From JADJOM01 sp963817435 (GTDB taxonomy: Bacteria > Gemmatimonadota > Gemmatimonadetes > Gemmatimonadales > GWC2-71-9), in contig CAWFNY010000002.1 in NCBI GenBank assembly GCA_963817435.1, positions 434,001-498,000 on the forward strand: a stretch of DNA of 64,000 nt, given 5' to 3'. Of this stretch, positions 8,882 through 16,994 are shown piece by piece; the first letter of the stretch is position 1, and every line of letters starts with the position of its first letter. The translations under genes and the position numbers were made by a program. Under the pieces are notes generated by a model. The model was not told the origin of the DNA, made no database searches, and worked only from the letters and a program-made list of their open reading frames with translations.

Positions 8882-10063
8882 TCAGCGGGAAGCGGCGAGC
8901 GCCTGCTCGAGGTCCGCGATGACATCATCCACATGCTCGAGTCCGACCGAGATGCGCACGAGGCCCGGGACGATCCCGACCCGCCGGCGATCCTCTTCGG
9001 TGAGCTTGGAGTGGGTCGTCGACGTCGGGTGCGTCACGATGGTGCGGGTGTCGCCGAGGTTGGGGCTGTGGGACACGAGCTGCACCCGATCAAGAAAGCG
9101 GCGGGCCCGCTCCAGGCCACCCTTCACGACAATCACGACGATGCCGCCGCCCTGCGACATCTGCCGCGTTGCGAGCGCATGCTGCGGGTGGCTCGGCAGG
9201 AAGGGGTAGCGGACCGCCTCGAGGTCGGCGTGGCCCTCGAAATGGCGCGCCAGCGTCAGCGCGTTCTGGCAGTGCCGGTCCATACGCACCGCGAGCGTCT
9301 CGAGACTCTTGGAGAGAATCCACGCGTTGAAGGGCGAGAGGGCCGGGCCGGTGTGCCGGGCGAAGAAGCGGCACTCGGCGACCAGCTTCGCGCTTCCGAG
9401 GATCGCGCCGCCGAGGGTGCGGCCCTGGCCATCGATGAACTTCGTCGCCGAGTGGATGACGAGATCGGCCCCGTAGCGGATGGGCTGCTGCAGGTAGGGT
9501 GTGGTGAAGCAGTTGTCGACCAGCAGGGCGATCCCGCGCGACCGGGCCAGCTTGCCGAGCCACTCGAGATCGACGAGGTCGAGGCCGGGGTTGGACGGCG
9601 TTTCGACGAAGATCGCCCTGGTGCTGGGCTGCAGCAGCGCGGGCCACTCTTCCGGCGTGGCGAGGTCGGCGTAGCTGTGACTGATGCCCCACCGGGGAAG
9701 CAGCTTGCCGAGGATCTGACTGGTGGAGCCGAACAGCGAGCGAGCGGCGAGCACGTGATCGCCTGACGAAAGCAGCGCGGCCAGGCTCACGAACACCGCC
9801 GCCATGCCCGACGCGGTCGCGATGCCGTCCTCGGCGCCTTCCATCAGGCAGAGCTTGCGGACGAATTCGTCGGTGTTCGGATTGGAGTAACGGCTGTAGA
9901 TGTTGCCCGGAATTTCATCGGCGAACAGCGCCCGCGCCTGCTCGGCATCATCGAAGATGAAGCTGGAGGTAAGAAAGAGCGGCGCGGAATGCTCCCGCTC
10001 CGGCGTCGTCGGGATCTGGGTGCGGATCGCGTCGGTCTCGAAGTGATGCGGGCGGTCGCTCAT
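8882..10063 (-). CDS. metZ: O-succinylhomoserine sulfhydrylase (Cys/Met metabolism PLP enzyme)
   Basis: 393 aa. PLP enzyme of the cystathionine gamma-synthase family, making homocysteine from an O-acylhomoserine and sulfide in methionine synthesis. Seen: NIYSRYSNPNTDEF (54-67), SGMAAV (85-90), VDNCFTTPYLQ (182-192), PLP lysine K208 in SATKFIDGQGR, and C-terminal VRISVGLEHVDDVIADLEQAL. The FIDGQGR phrase after the Lys and the overall length favour the MetZ subgroup over MetB or MetY, but subgroup assignment by eye is uncertain. Its start overlaps the stop of the upstream OsmC gene by 4 bp (ATGA), so the two are translationally coupled. Confidence 0.85.
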   Translation of the reverse strand: MSDRPHHFETDAIRTQIPTTPEREHSAPLFLTSSFIFDDAEQARALFADEIPGNIYSRYSNPNTDEFVRKLCLMEGAEDGIATASGMAAVFVSLAALLSSGDHVLAARSLFGSTSQILGKLLPRWGISHSYADLATPEEWPALLQPSTRAIFVETPSNPGLDLVDLEWLGKLARSRGIALLVDNCFTTPYLQQPIRYGADLVIHSATKFIDGQGRTLGGAILGSAKLVAECRFFARHTGPALSPFNAWILSKSLETLAVRMDRHCQNALTLARHFEGHADLEAVRYPFLPSHPQHALATRQMSQGGGIVVIVVKGGLERARRFLDRVQLVSHSPNLGDTRTIVTHPTSTTHSKLTEEDRRRVGIVPGLVRISVGLEHVDDVIADLEQALAASR

Positions 10064-10485
10064 GCGCTGGCGCCTTCGAGCGTGTGGCTCCAGGTGATGG
10101 CCGCGGTAGGCTCGAGGATGCGGGCGACGGAGCAGTACTTGGACATCGAGAGTTCCACCGCACGGGAGAGATGGGCCTCGTCGCGCGGACCGCGCACGGC
10201 GAAGTGCACATGGACGGTCTTGAAGAGCGATGGCTCCTTGCCCTGCTCCCGCTCGGCGTCCACGGTGATGATGACGCCGGTGACCGGCTCACGCTGCTTC
10301 TGGAGGATGGTGATGACGTCGATCCCGCTGCAGCCACCCAGACCGGCGAGGATGAGTTCCATGGGGCGGGCGCCGAGGCCCTGACCGCCGATCGCGGGTG
10401 CACCGTCGATCGGCACGACGCCGCCCGCTTCGGTCCTGGCGACGAAGTGGACGGCGTCGTTCTGGCGTTCGAGTGTTACGCGCAT
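10060..10485 (-). CDS. OsmC/Ohr-family protein
   Basis: 141 aa. Small OsmC-fold protein with the two redox cysteines expected for thiol-dependent peroxidases: C52 in LGGCSGID and C118 in SKYCSVA. The YhfA/OsmC subgroup has the same ARPMELILAGLGGCSGID context. Predicted to reduce organic hydroperoxides or handle reactive sulfur species. Coupling to metZ by a 4-bp overlap hints at a role in sulfur or thiol homeostasis, but that link is inference. Confidence 0.8.
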   Translation of the reverse strand: MRVTLERQNDAVHFVARTEAGGVVPIDGAPAIGGQGLGARPMELILAGLGGCSGIDVITILQKQREPVTGVIITVDAEREQGKEPSLFKTVHVHFAVRGPRDEAHLSRAVELSMSKYCSVARILEPTAAITWSHTLEGASA

Positions 10486-10537
10486 GGGGGGATGATCGCC
10501 ATCCCCGGTGCTGTCAGCAAGTCATCGCCAGGACCGG

Positions 10538-11422
10538 CTAGGCGTCCTGCTGTACCACCGACACCGGCAGCCACTCCTCTGAGCCGGAGCGAGCCACCAG
10601 CACGTCCGCGTCGAGTTCACCGCGCTGGATCAGTTCCCGGACCGTGGGGAGCGGCACTGGTCCGCGGGGCACCCCGCCCTTCGGCAGGTAGAAGTAGGTC
10701 ACCGCGACTCGTTCGGTCACCTTGGCCGCGATCATCTTCCCCGCCTGGCCCGCCTGCCCGGCGAGCAGCTTGCCGGCCTGCCCCGCGCCGCCCGCGAGTG
10801 CCTTCGTGGCGCCAGCCAGATGGCCGCTCGCGCTGGAGAGGAGGGCCCTGAGGCGCTCACCGTCGTCGGTCTGGAACGACTTGAGCGCGGTGGCGTCCAC
10901 GTTGCCGGAGACGTCGAATTCGAGATACGGGGCCTTGGAGAAGCCGAGGAAGCGGGCGATCAGCACGGTGGGGAAGGCGAGGTAGTCCTTGTTGTAGCCC
11001 TTGACCGTGCCGTTATACAGCTCCCTGGTACGCTGGATGTCGAGTTCGCAGTGCTGGACGCTCTCGATGAGCCGCTGGTACTGCTCGTTCGCCTTGAGGT
11101 TGGGAAAGCGGTCCGCCATGCCCTGCATCGTGGCCAGCAGCGACCCCGACTGCTGATAGGCGGCAGCCAGTGCGACGGCGTTCTGGTCCTGGGCCACCTT
11201 CAGGTGGGTGAACTGTTCGCTCTCCTGATAGTTCTTCACGATGTCCACCAGCTGATTGAGGAGCGTGAGCTTCTTGCTGACGGCCACCTGCACATTGGAG
11301 GTAGCCTCGCGCACCTCCTGCGCCTGGCGCTGCAGCTTGTTATAGGTCCAGGCCGCATAGATGAGCAACGGCACGCCGATCCAGAGAACGAGGGAGAAGA
11401 TGCCGGTGATGAAGTTCCACAT
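10538..11422 (-). CDS. LemA-family protein with C-terminal GYF_2 domain
   Basis: 294 aa, longer than typical LemA (about 185-200). Residues about 7-28 form an N-terminal transmembrane helix (IFSLVLWIGVPLLIYAAW). The LemA helical domain follows (to about 190; ATSNVQVAVSKKLTLLNQLV, FPNLKANEQY, AFPTVLIARFLGFS). A repetitive Gly/Ala linker contains GQAGKLLAGQAGQAGKM. The last about 50 residues resemble a GYF_2 domain (YFYLPKGGVPRGPVPLPTVREL, ending SGSEEWLPVS), a proline-rich-peptide binding fold. Likely a membrane-anchored scaffold with a cytoplasmic peptide-binding tail. No partner is evident nearby. Confidence 0.75.
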   Translation of the reverse strand: MWNFITGIFSLVLWIGVPLLIYAAWTYNKLQRQAQEVREATSNVQVAVSKKLTLLNQLVDIVKNYQESEQFTHLKVAQDQNAVALAAAYQQSGSLLATMQGMADRFPNLKANEQYQRLIESVQHCELDIQRTRELYNGTVKGYNKDYLAFPTVLIARFLGFSKAPYLEFDVSGNVDATALKSFQTDDGERLRALLSSASGHLAGATKALAGGAGQAGKLLAGQAGQAGKMIAAKVTERVAVTYFYLPKGGVPRGPVPLPTVRELIQRGELDADVLVARSGSEEWLPVSVVQQDA

Positions 11423-11464
11423 GGTCGATGCTCCGGAGGACGTGAGGGTCAGAGTCAGGCGCGA

Positions 11465-12442
11465 TCAGGGCGTGTGGAAGAGGCCGACATCGAAGCTGCC
11501 GTTGGTGATGGTCAGCGTTCCCGATGCCGCCGTTGCGGGCTGCGGGGAGAGGGTCGCGCTGAGCGTGCCCCTGGCTCGCGTCGTTGTCAGGCTGGTGAGG
11601 TGCATCGTGCCGGTGTCCCCCGCCACGCCCCAGCAGCAGACCGCGCCCGGACCGCTGCCGGCGTAGACCCGGAGCTGGTGTCCGGGAGCGTTGTCGAGCG
11701 GGTAGGTGCCGGGACCTGCGGGAAGCGCAGTGGTGATGGTCAGGAACGACGACGTGTTGATCCCACTGATGAGGAGCAGCCCGTTGTTGGCGTTGCGGGA
11801 TGAACTCTGGATCGCCGCGGACCACGGCGCGCCGCTGAAGCTCGCCGTGAAGCTGCCGCCGACCGAATCGGGGGTTGCCGGCAGCGTCCCGGTTCCCCCG
11901 GTGAATGGCAGGTCGAAGTCGCCGCTGGTGACGACGCGATTCCCGGTGGCCCCGCCCGTGAGCCCCGCTGCGGTGTAACTGAAGGTCCCCGCGATGCGAG
12001 TGGTCGTGATGCTGGTGATGGTGATCGTCCCCGACACGCCGTCGAGGGGAGTGCTCCAGGACTTCGCGCCCGTCCCTTCCGTGACAGTGCCCATGCCGCC
12101 GGCAATCGTGACGCCGTCCACGCCGAGGGGATAGGTGCCGAGGGTGTCGATCGGCCCGAAGATGAGTCCGAGGGTGGTACTCGCGCCGCCGGTGATGACG
12201 TCGGTGCCGCCGAACAGGTAGCGTCCGTCGGTCGGGCTGACCAGAACCCCGGTCGTGCCGCCGGCGGCGGTACTCGCGGCCCAGGCGACGCCGTCGATCG
12301 TCGCGGTCAGATGGGTCCCCGATCCACCCCCTCCTCCCCCGCCCCCACCTCCGCCGTTGGGGTTTGTTGGTCCGCCACCGCCACATCCGACTACCACGCC
12401 CAACCCAGCCGCCACGACGGCGGCGATCCCGTACCAACGCAT
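11465..12442 (-). CDS. Lipoprotein with two tandem DUF6252-like beta domains
   Basis: 325 aa from ATG 12442; the longer open frame upstream lacks a signal. The N-terminus RWYGIAAVVAAGLGVVVGCGGGG is a lipoprotein signal. A run of 11 glycines, encoded by a C-rich tract near 12330-12355, follows. Two similar domains come next: one starts LTATIDGVAWAAS and ends SGDFDLPF, the other starts FTASFSGAPWSAAI and ends NGSFDVGL. Each contains a TGTM/SGTITITSITTTRIAGTF-like strand pair, so they look like an internal duplication. The pattern matches DUF6252-type calycin-like lipoproteins. Function unknown; divergent from the sigma factor gene. Confidence 0.65.
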   Translation of the reverse strand: MRWYGIAAVVAAGLGVVVGCGGGGPTNPNGGGGGGGGGGGSGTHLTATIDGVAWAASTAAGGTTGVLVSPTDGRYLFGGTDVITGGASTTLGLIFGPIDTLGTYPLGVDGVTIAGGMGTVTEGTGAKSWSTPLDGVSGTITITSITTTRIAGTFSYTAAGLTGGATGNRVVTSGDFDLPFTGGTGTLPATPDSVGGSFTASFSGAPWSAAIQSSSRNANNGLLLISGINTSSFLTITTALPAGPGTYPLDNAPGHQLRVYAGSGPGAVCCWGVAGDTGTMHLTSLTTTRARGTLSATLSPQPATAASGTLTITNGSFDVGLFHTP

Positions 12443-12585
12443 GAGGGAAGCTCCTGTGAGGGGATTCCTCCCGCTATGCGCGATCGCGGCCGGAAAACCG
12501 TCACCGCGGAATGGGAGAGTCTGGCATCCTATTGCCGACTGGCAGAATCGGGCTTGCGGGGTAGCTTGAGCACCGGAGGTCATCG
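12443..12585. promoter_or_regulatory. Divergent intergenic region upstream of ECF sigma gene
   Basis: 143 bp separating the lipoprotein and sigma genes, so it must hold two promoters. A strong ribosome-binding site GGAGGT precedes the sigma-factor ATG. No conserved operator was recognised. Confidence 0.3.
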
Positions 12586-13131
12586 ATGAGCCCGGCACCA
12601 GCGGATAGTGAGGCGAACGCGGTCGACCGACTGTTCACCGCGGCCTATGAGGAACTGAAGCGGCTCGCGAGCGTGGTCCGGCGCGGGGAGCGGAGCCACA
12701 CGCTGACGCCGACCGCGCTGGTCAATGAGGCCTGGCTCAAACTCTCGGCCACTCCAGCGCTCGGGCACCTGTCACGACTCGAGTTCAAGCGAGTGGCTGC
12801 CAGGGCGATGCGCCAGGTGCTGATCGAGGCGGCGCGGCGCAGGATGGCGGAGAAACGGGGCAGCGGGATGGGGCTGGTCACGTTCGATGAGGCGCTTGAT
12901 CAGGGCGAAACCACCCCGGCGGAGTTGCTCGAACTGCACGATGCGCTGGACGCGCTTGCCGAGGCCAATCCGCGTCAGGCCGCGCTGGTGGAGGGCCGCT
13001 TCTTCGGCGGCCTCGAGACGGCCGAACTCGCGGAACTGCTCGGTATCTCGGAGGCGACCGTGCTGCGGGACTGGCGCGCCGCCCGGGCGTGGCTCTCGCA
13101 CGAACTCCGGCGCCCGGCCCCGGAACGATGA
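12586..13131 (+). CDS. ECF-type sigma factor of the TIGR02999 (Sig-70_X6) family
   Basis: 181 aa. Short sigma-70-family factor with region 2 (about 10-80; LFTAAYEELKRLASVVRR, LTPTALVNEAWLKL, FKRVAARAMRQVLIEAARRR) and region 4 (about 115-172; AELAELLGISEATVLRDWR helix-turn-helix that would contact the -35). The YEELKRLA...HTLTPTALVNEAWLKL signature is characteristic of the group abundant in Acidobacteria, Planctomycetes and Gemmatimonadota. It overlaps the next gene by ATGA. Pairing with a TPR-bearing Ser/Thr kinase suggests activity control by phosphorylation rather than a classic anti-sigma factor (inference). Confidence 0.88.
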   Translation: MSPAPADSEANAVDRLFTAAYEELKRLASVVRRGERSHTLTPTALVNEAWLKLSATPALGHLSRLEFKRVAARAMRQVLIEAARRRMAEKRGSGMGLVTFDEALDQGETTPAELLELHDALDALAEANPRQAALVEGRFFGGLETAELAELLGISEATVLRDWRAARAWLSHELRRPAPER

Positions 13132-15803
13132 ACCGCGCGCGCTGGGACCGGGTGCAGGCGCTGTTCCAGGCGGCGCTTGCGCTGTCGCCTGAGGAACGCG
13201 TGGCGTTCGTGGAGCAGGAGGCGGGCGCCGACCCCGAATTGATCGCTGATGTGCACGGCATGCTCGACGCCGACCAGCACGATGACTCGCTGCTGGATCG
13301 CGGGCTGTCTGCGGCAGCGGTGGCGACTGTCGGGCGCTTCGACGAAGCGATGCTCGGCCGGCAGCTGTTCGGACCCTATCGCCTGCTGCGGATCCTCGGC
13401 GAAGGGGGAATGGGCGTCGTCTACCTCGCGGACCGCGCCGACCTCGGCAGCCAGGCGGCCGTGAAGATTCTTCCCGATGCCTGGCTCTCCCCCGCCCGCC
13501 GCGAACGTTTCCTCGCCGAACAGCGCACCCTGGCGCAGCTCAACGATCCGGGGATCGCGCGACTGTTCGACGCCGACACGCTGCCTGACGGGACGCCATG
13601 GTTCGCCATGGAATTCGTCGATGGCCTGCCCCTCACCCAGTGGTGCCGCACTCACGCGACGTCCGTCGACGATCGGATCCGGATCTTCCGCACCGTCTGC
13701 GCGGCGGTGCGCCACGCCCACCAGCATGCGGTGATCCATCGCGATCTCAAGCCCTCCAACATCCTGGTCCGGCACGACGGCGTGGTGAAACTGCTGGACT
13801 TCGGTATCGCGAAACAGCTCGAGGCGGTGGAGCTCCCGGCCGATCAGACCCGGACCGGGCTCCGGGCGCTCACCCCCGCCTACGCCGCCCCCGAGCAGCT
13901 TTGCGGCGGGCGGATCGGCGTCCACACCGACGTCTATTCGCTCGGCGTCGTCCTGTACGAGCTGCTCGCCGGACGGCTCCCCTTCGAGCCCGGCGAACTG
14001 ACGCTGGGGGAAACCGGGGCGCACCTCGGCGGCCGCGAGCCTACTCGGCCCTCGATTGCCTCGCGGGAGACTGCGGCGCGTGCCGGAGAGCTGTGGTCGG
14101 AACTCGGAAGCGGAGCCTGGGCGGACCTGGACGTCCTCTGCCTGACCGCGATGCACCCGGAGCCCGACCGGCGCTACCGCACCGTCGAAGCGCTCATCAG
14201 GGACATCGACAACTACCTGGAAGGACGCCCGCTCGAGGCCCGCCCCGACACGCTGGGCTACCGGGTACGGAAATTCGTGCGGCGGCATCGGGTCCCGGTT
14301 GCCGCCACGACGCTGGTGCTTGCGACCGTCATCACCCTCGTGCTGTTCTACACCGTGCGACTCCGCTCGGCACGCAACTTCGCCCTCGCCGAAGCGGCAC
14401 GGACCGAGCGCATCCAGCGATTCATGCTCAACCTCTTCAAGGGCGGTGAGGAGGCGGTGGCGCCGGCCGACAGCCTCAGAGTGGTGCAGCTCCTGGAGGG
14501 CGGCGTGCGGGAGGCCGCGGCGCTCGACCGCGAGCCCGCGGTGCAGGCCGAACTGTACCAGACACTGGGAAGCGTGTATCAGCGCCTCGGCAAGCTGGAC
14601 CGGGCGGACAGCCTGCTCGAACGGGCGCTGGCCGCACGACGGGCGCATGCGGGGCCGGACGATCCTGAGGTGGCACGAAGCCTCGTCGCGCTCGGCCGCC
14701 TGCGCACCGACCAGGCGAAGCTCGAGGAGGCGGAGCGCCTCCTGCGCGAGGGACTCGGCATCGCCAATCGCACGCTCCCGGCGGATCACCCCACCGTCAT
14801 CGAGGCCTCGGTCGCGCTCGCCGAGGCACTGCAACGGCGCGGCGCGTACGCCGAGGCGATTCAGCGCCTCGATGGGGTGATCCGTCTCGACACCGCCGCC
14901 GGCGCGAAACCGCCCGACCTCGCCACACATCTCAGGACGCTTGCCGACGCCCACTTCTACGCCGGACACTATGCGACCTCCAATTCGCTGCACCACCGCG
15001 TGCTCGAGATGAACCAGACGCGGTATGGGCCGCGACACCCGGAGGTCGCCACCACGCTCGCGAGTCTGGGTGAGACCCAGCTCATGCTCGGGCGCTATTC
15101 GGAGGCGGAGGAGACCTTTCGCTCGGCCCTGGACATCACCCGGGGCTGGTACGGCGAGAACCATCCCGAGACCGCCGCGAATCTGACCCGGCTCGGGCGG
15201 GCACTCACGTATGAGAAGAAGATGCCGGAAGCCACCCGGACACTGGAGGAGGCACTGGCCATCCAGGAGCGGGTCTACGGGCCGGTACATCCTCAGGTGG
15301 CGGAGGCGCTGAACGAACTGGGGAACGTCGCCTTTGCCGAAGATCAGAACGATCTCGCGGAGGCGCGCTTCCGACGGGTGCTCGAGATCTACCGCGCCAT
15401 CTTCGGGGAGCAGCACCAGTTCGTGGGGGTGGCGATGTCGAACCTGGCGAGCGTGCTGCTGGAAAAGCGGGAGTACCGGACGGCGGAGGATCTCTATCGC
15501 CGGTCGATCGCAATCTATGCTGCGGTGCTCTCGCCCGATCATGTGAACACCGGCATCGGCCACATCAAGCTCGGGCGCACGCTGCTCCGCGAGAAGCGCT
15601 ACGCCGAGGCGGCCGTGGAAAGCCGGGCCGGCTACGACATCCTCATCCGGCAGACCGATCCGGCCACGAGCTTCATCCGGGCCGCCCGCCGCGATCTTGC
15701 GGCCGCCTACGATTCATTGCACCAGCCCGAGCTCTCTGCCCGTTTTCACGCCGAACTGCAGGACACCACGGTGCGGACTGTCTCGAGCCCGGCCCCTCCT
15801 TGA
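13128..15803 (+). CDS. Transmembrane Ser/Thr protein kinase with C-terminal TPR array
   Basis: 891 aa from ATG 13128, which overlaps the sigma-factor stop (ATGA); the open frame starts earlier at 13089. Kinase domain about 83-365: glycine loop LGEGGMGVVYL (90-100), Lys113, catalytic HRDLKPSN (204-211), DFG 224-226, APEQ and DVYSLGVVLYELLAG. A single transmembrane helix lies at about 389-411. The rest, about 425-870, is a long series of TPR/Kinesin-light-chain-type repeats (for example ERALAARRAHAGPDDPEVARSL), which would be extracytoplasmic. Likely a surface or envelope sensor kinase co-expressed with, and perhaps acting on, the ECF factor. Confidence 0.9.
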   Translation: MNRARWDRVQALFQAALALSPEERVAFVEQEAGADPELIADVHGMLDADQHDDSLLDRGLSAAAVATVGRFDEAMLGRQLFGPYRLLRILGEGGMGVVYLADRADLGSQAAVKILPDAWLSPARRERFLAEQRTLAQLNDPGIARLFDADTLPDGTPWFAMEFVDGLPLTQWCRTHATSVDDRIRIFRTVCAAVRHAHQHAVIHRDLKPSNILVRHDGVVKLLDFGIAKQLEAVELPADQTRTGLRALTPAYAAPEQLCGGRIGVHTDVYSLGVVLYELLAGRLPFEPGELTLGETGAHLGGREPTRPSIASRETAARAGELWSELGSGAWADLDVLCLTAMHPEPDRRYRTVEALIRDIDNYLEGRPLEARPDTLGYRVRKFVRRHRVPVAATTLVLATVITLVLFYTVRLRSARNFALAEAARTERIQRFMLNLFKGGEEAVAPADSLRVVQLLEGGVREAAALDREPAVQAELYQTLGSVYQRLGKLDRADSLLERALAARRAHAGPDDPEVARSLVALGRLRTDQAKLEEAERLLREGLGIANRTLPADHPTVIEASVALAEALQRRGAYAEAIQRLDGVIRLDTAAGAKPPDLATHLRTLADAHFYAGHYATSNSLHHRVLEMNQTRYGPRHPEVATTLASLGETQLMLGRYSEAEETFRSALDITRGWYGENHPETAANLTRLGRALTYEKKMPEATRTLEEALAIQERVYGPVHPQVAEALNELGNVAFAEDQNDLAEARFRRVLEIYRAIFGEQHQFVGVAMSNLASVLLEKREYRTAEDLYRRSIAIYAAVLSPDHVNTGIGHIKLGRTLLREKRYAEAAVESRAGYDILIRQTDPATSFIRAARRDLAAAYDSLHQPELSARFHAELQDTTVRTVSSPAPP

Positions 15804-15816
15804 GCGGGGCCGGTTT
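15789..15816. terminator. Bidirectional hairpin between the kinase and ada genes
   Basis: CCGGCCCC (15789-15796) pairs with GGGGCCGG (15806-15813), followed by TTT. It spans the kinase stop and touches the ada stop, so it probably terminates both convergent genes. Confidence 0.55.
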
Positions 15817-16901
15817 CAGCCGACCAGCGCCCGCTCCTGCTGGAGCAATGCGGCCTTCCGCGGCAGCCCCCAGCGATAGCCGCCGAGCGTGCCATCGGTC
15901 CTGACCACGCGATGGCACGGTACCACGACCGCGAGCTTGTTGGCTGCGCAGGCGCCCGCCACCGCACGCACCGCGCGCGGCTTTCCGATGGAGCGGGCGA
16001 GCTGCTGATAGGTCCGGGTCTCGCCGGCGGGGATTGTGGTGAGCGCCTGCCAGACCCGCCACTGAAAGGCGGTGCCGGCCAGATCGATCGGTATCGCCGC
16101 TGGCTTGGCCCGCGCGCCCACCGGCGGCTTGAGTGTGGCGGCCACCTTCTCCACGAGCCCCGCGAGCCAGCGGTCTCCATCATCCACACGGGTACGAACG
16201 GCATCGGGGAAGTTGCCCCCGAGTTCGCGGACGAGCGCCGCGTCGCTGTCGCCCAGCGCCACCGCAGCCACACCCTTGTCGGTCGCAGCCACCAGCAGGC
16301 GACCGTAGGACGACGGCACGATCGTGTAGCGAATCTCCATGCCTGCACCTCCCCTGCGATAGGTGGCCGGCGTCATGCCGAGCAGCGCATGCGCCCTCTC
16401 ATACACTCGACTGCTCGAGCCGTAGCCCGCCTCGAACGTGGCCCGGCTCACCGAGCCCTCACTGCGCAGCGCCGTCCGCAGCCGTTCGCTGCGCCGTGCC
16501 GCGGCGTACTCCCGAGGCGAGAGCCCGGTGATCCGCTTGAACGTCCGCTGCAGATGGAATGAACTCACTCCGGACTCCCGCGCGAGGCGCGCGAGGCTGA
16601 CCCGCTCATCGGCGTGGGTATCAAGGAATCGCCTCGCCCGCTCCACCGCGCGTTCGGCATCGGAGGCGCCGTCACTGCCCGGCCTGCATCGCTTGCAGGC
16701 GCGGAATCCGGCGGCGGCGGCCTCAGGCGGTCCCGCGAAATAGCGGACGCGGTCGTGCCGCGGACGCCGGGAGGGGCATGAGGGACGACAGAAGATCCGG
16801 GTGCTCGTCACGCCGTAGACGAATCGCCCGTCGAAGGCGCCATCCCGTTTGAGGATGGCGCGCCAGGCGCGTTCAGCGGGCGGAAGCGGGGTCATCTGCA
16901 T
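15816..16901 (-). CDS. ada: Bifunctional Ada: methylphosphotriester/O6-methylguanine-DNA methyltransferase and AraC-type activator
   Basis: 361 aa. Three parts in order: the Ada zinc domain with Cys38, Cys42, Cys69 and Cys72 (FCRPSCPSRRP and ACKRCRPG), Cys38 being the acceptor of methyl groups from phosphotriesters; an AraC-family HTH (about 85-180; GVSSFHLQRTFKRITGLSPREYAAARR); and the O6-methylguanine transferase domain with PCHRV, acceptor Cys329. Length and order match E. coli Ada (354 aa). Methylated Ada normally activates its own and alkylation-repair genes; no other such genes lie here. A second Met (residue 3) could be the start. Confidence 0.93.
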   Translation of the reverse strand: MQMTPLPPAERAWRAILKRDGAFDGRFVYGVTSTRIFCRPSCPSRRPRHDRVRYFAGPPEAAAAGFRACKRCRPGSDGASDAERAVERARRFLDTHADERVSLARLARESGVSSFHLQRTFKRITGLSPREYAAARRSERLRTALRSEGSVSRATFEAGYGSSSRVYERAHALLGMTPATYRRGGAGMEIRYTIVPSSYGRLLVAATDKGVAAVALGDSDAALVRELGGNFPDAVRTRVDDGDRWLAGLVEKVAATLKPPVGARAKPAAIPIDLAGTAFQWRVWQALTTIPAGETRTYQQLARSIGKPRAVRAVAGACAANKLAVVVPCHRVVRTDGTLGGYRWGLPRKAALLQQERALVG

Positions 16902-16994
16902 GGGGAGAGAATAGCGCCGGGCTGAAGCGCCGGCTATCCGGATCTTGCGGGCGAATCCCGGCGAGCGGCCCGCCCGCCGATACGGGGCTGCCGG

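Noticed and set aside
12331..12357. C-rich tract as a G-quadruplex or phase-variation site
   Set aside because: It encodes the glycine linker of the lipoprotein in frame; without strain comparison there is no sign of length change.
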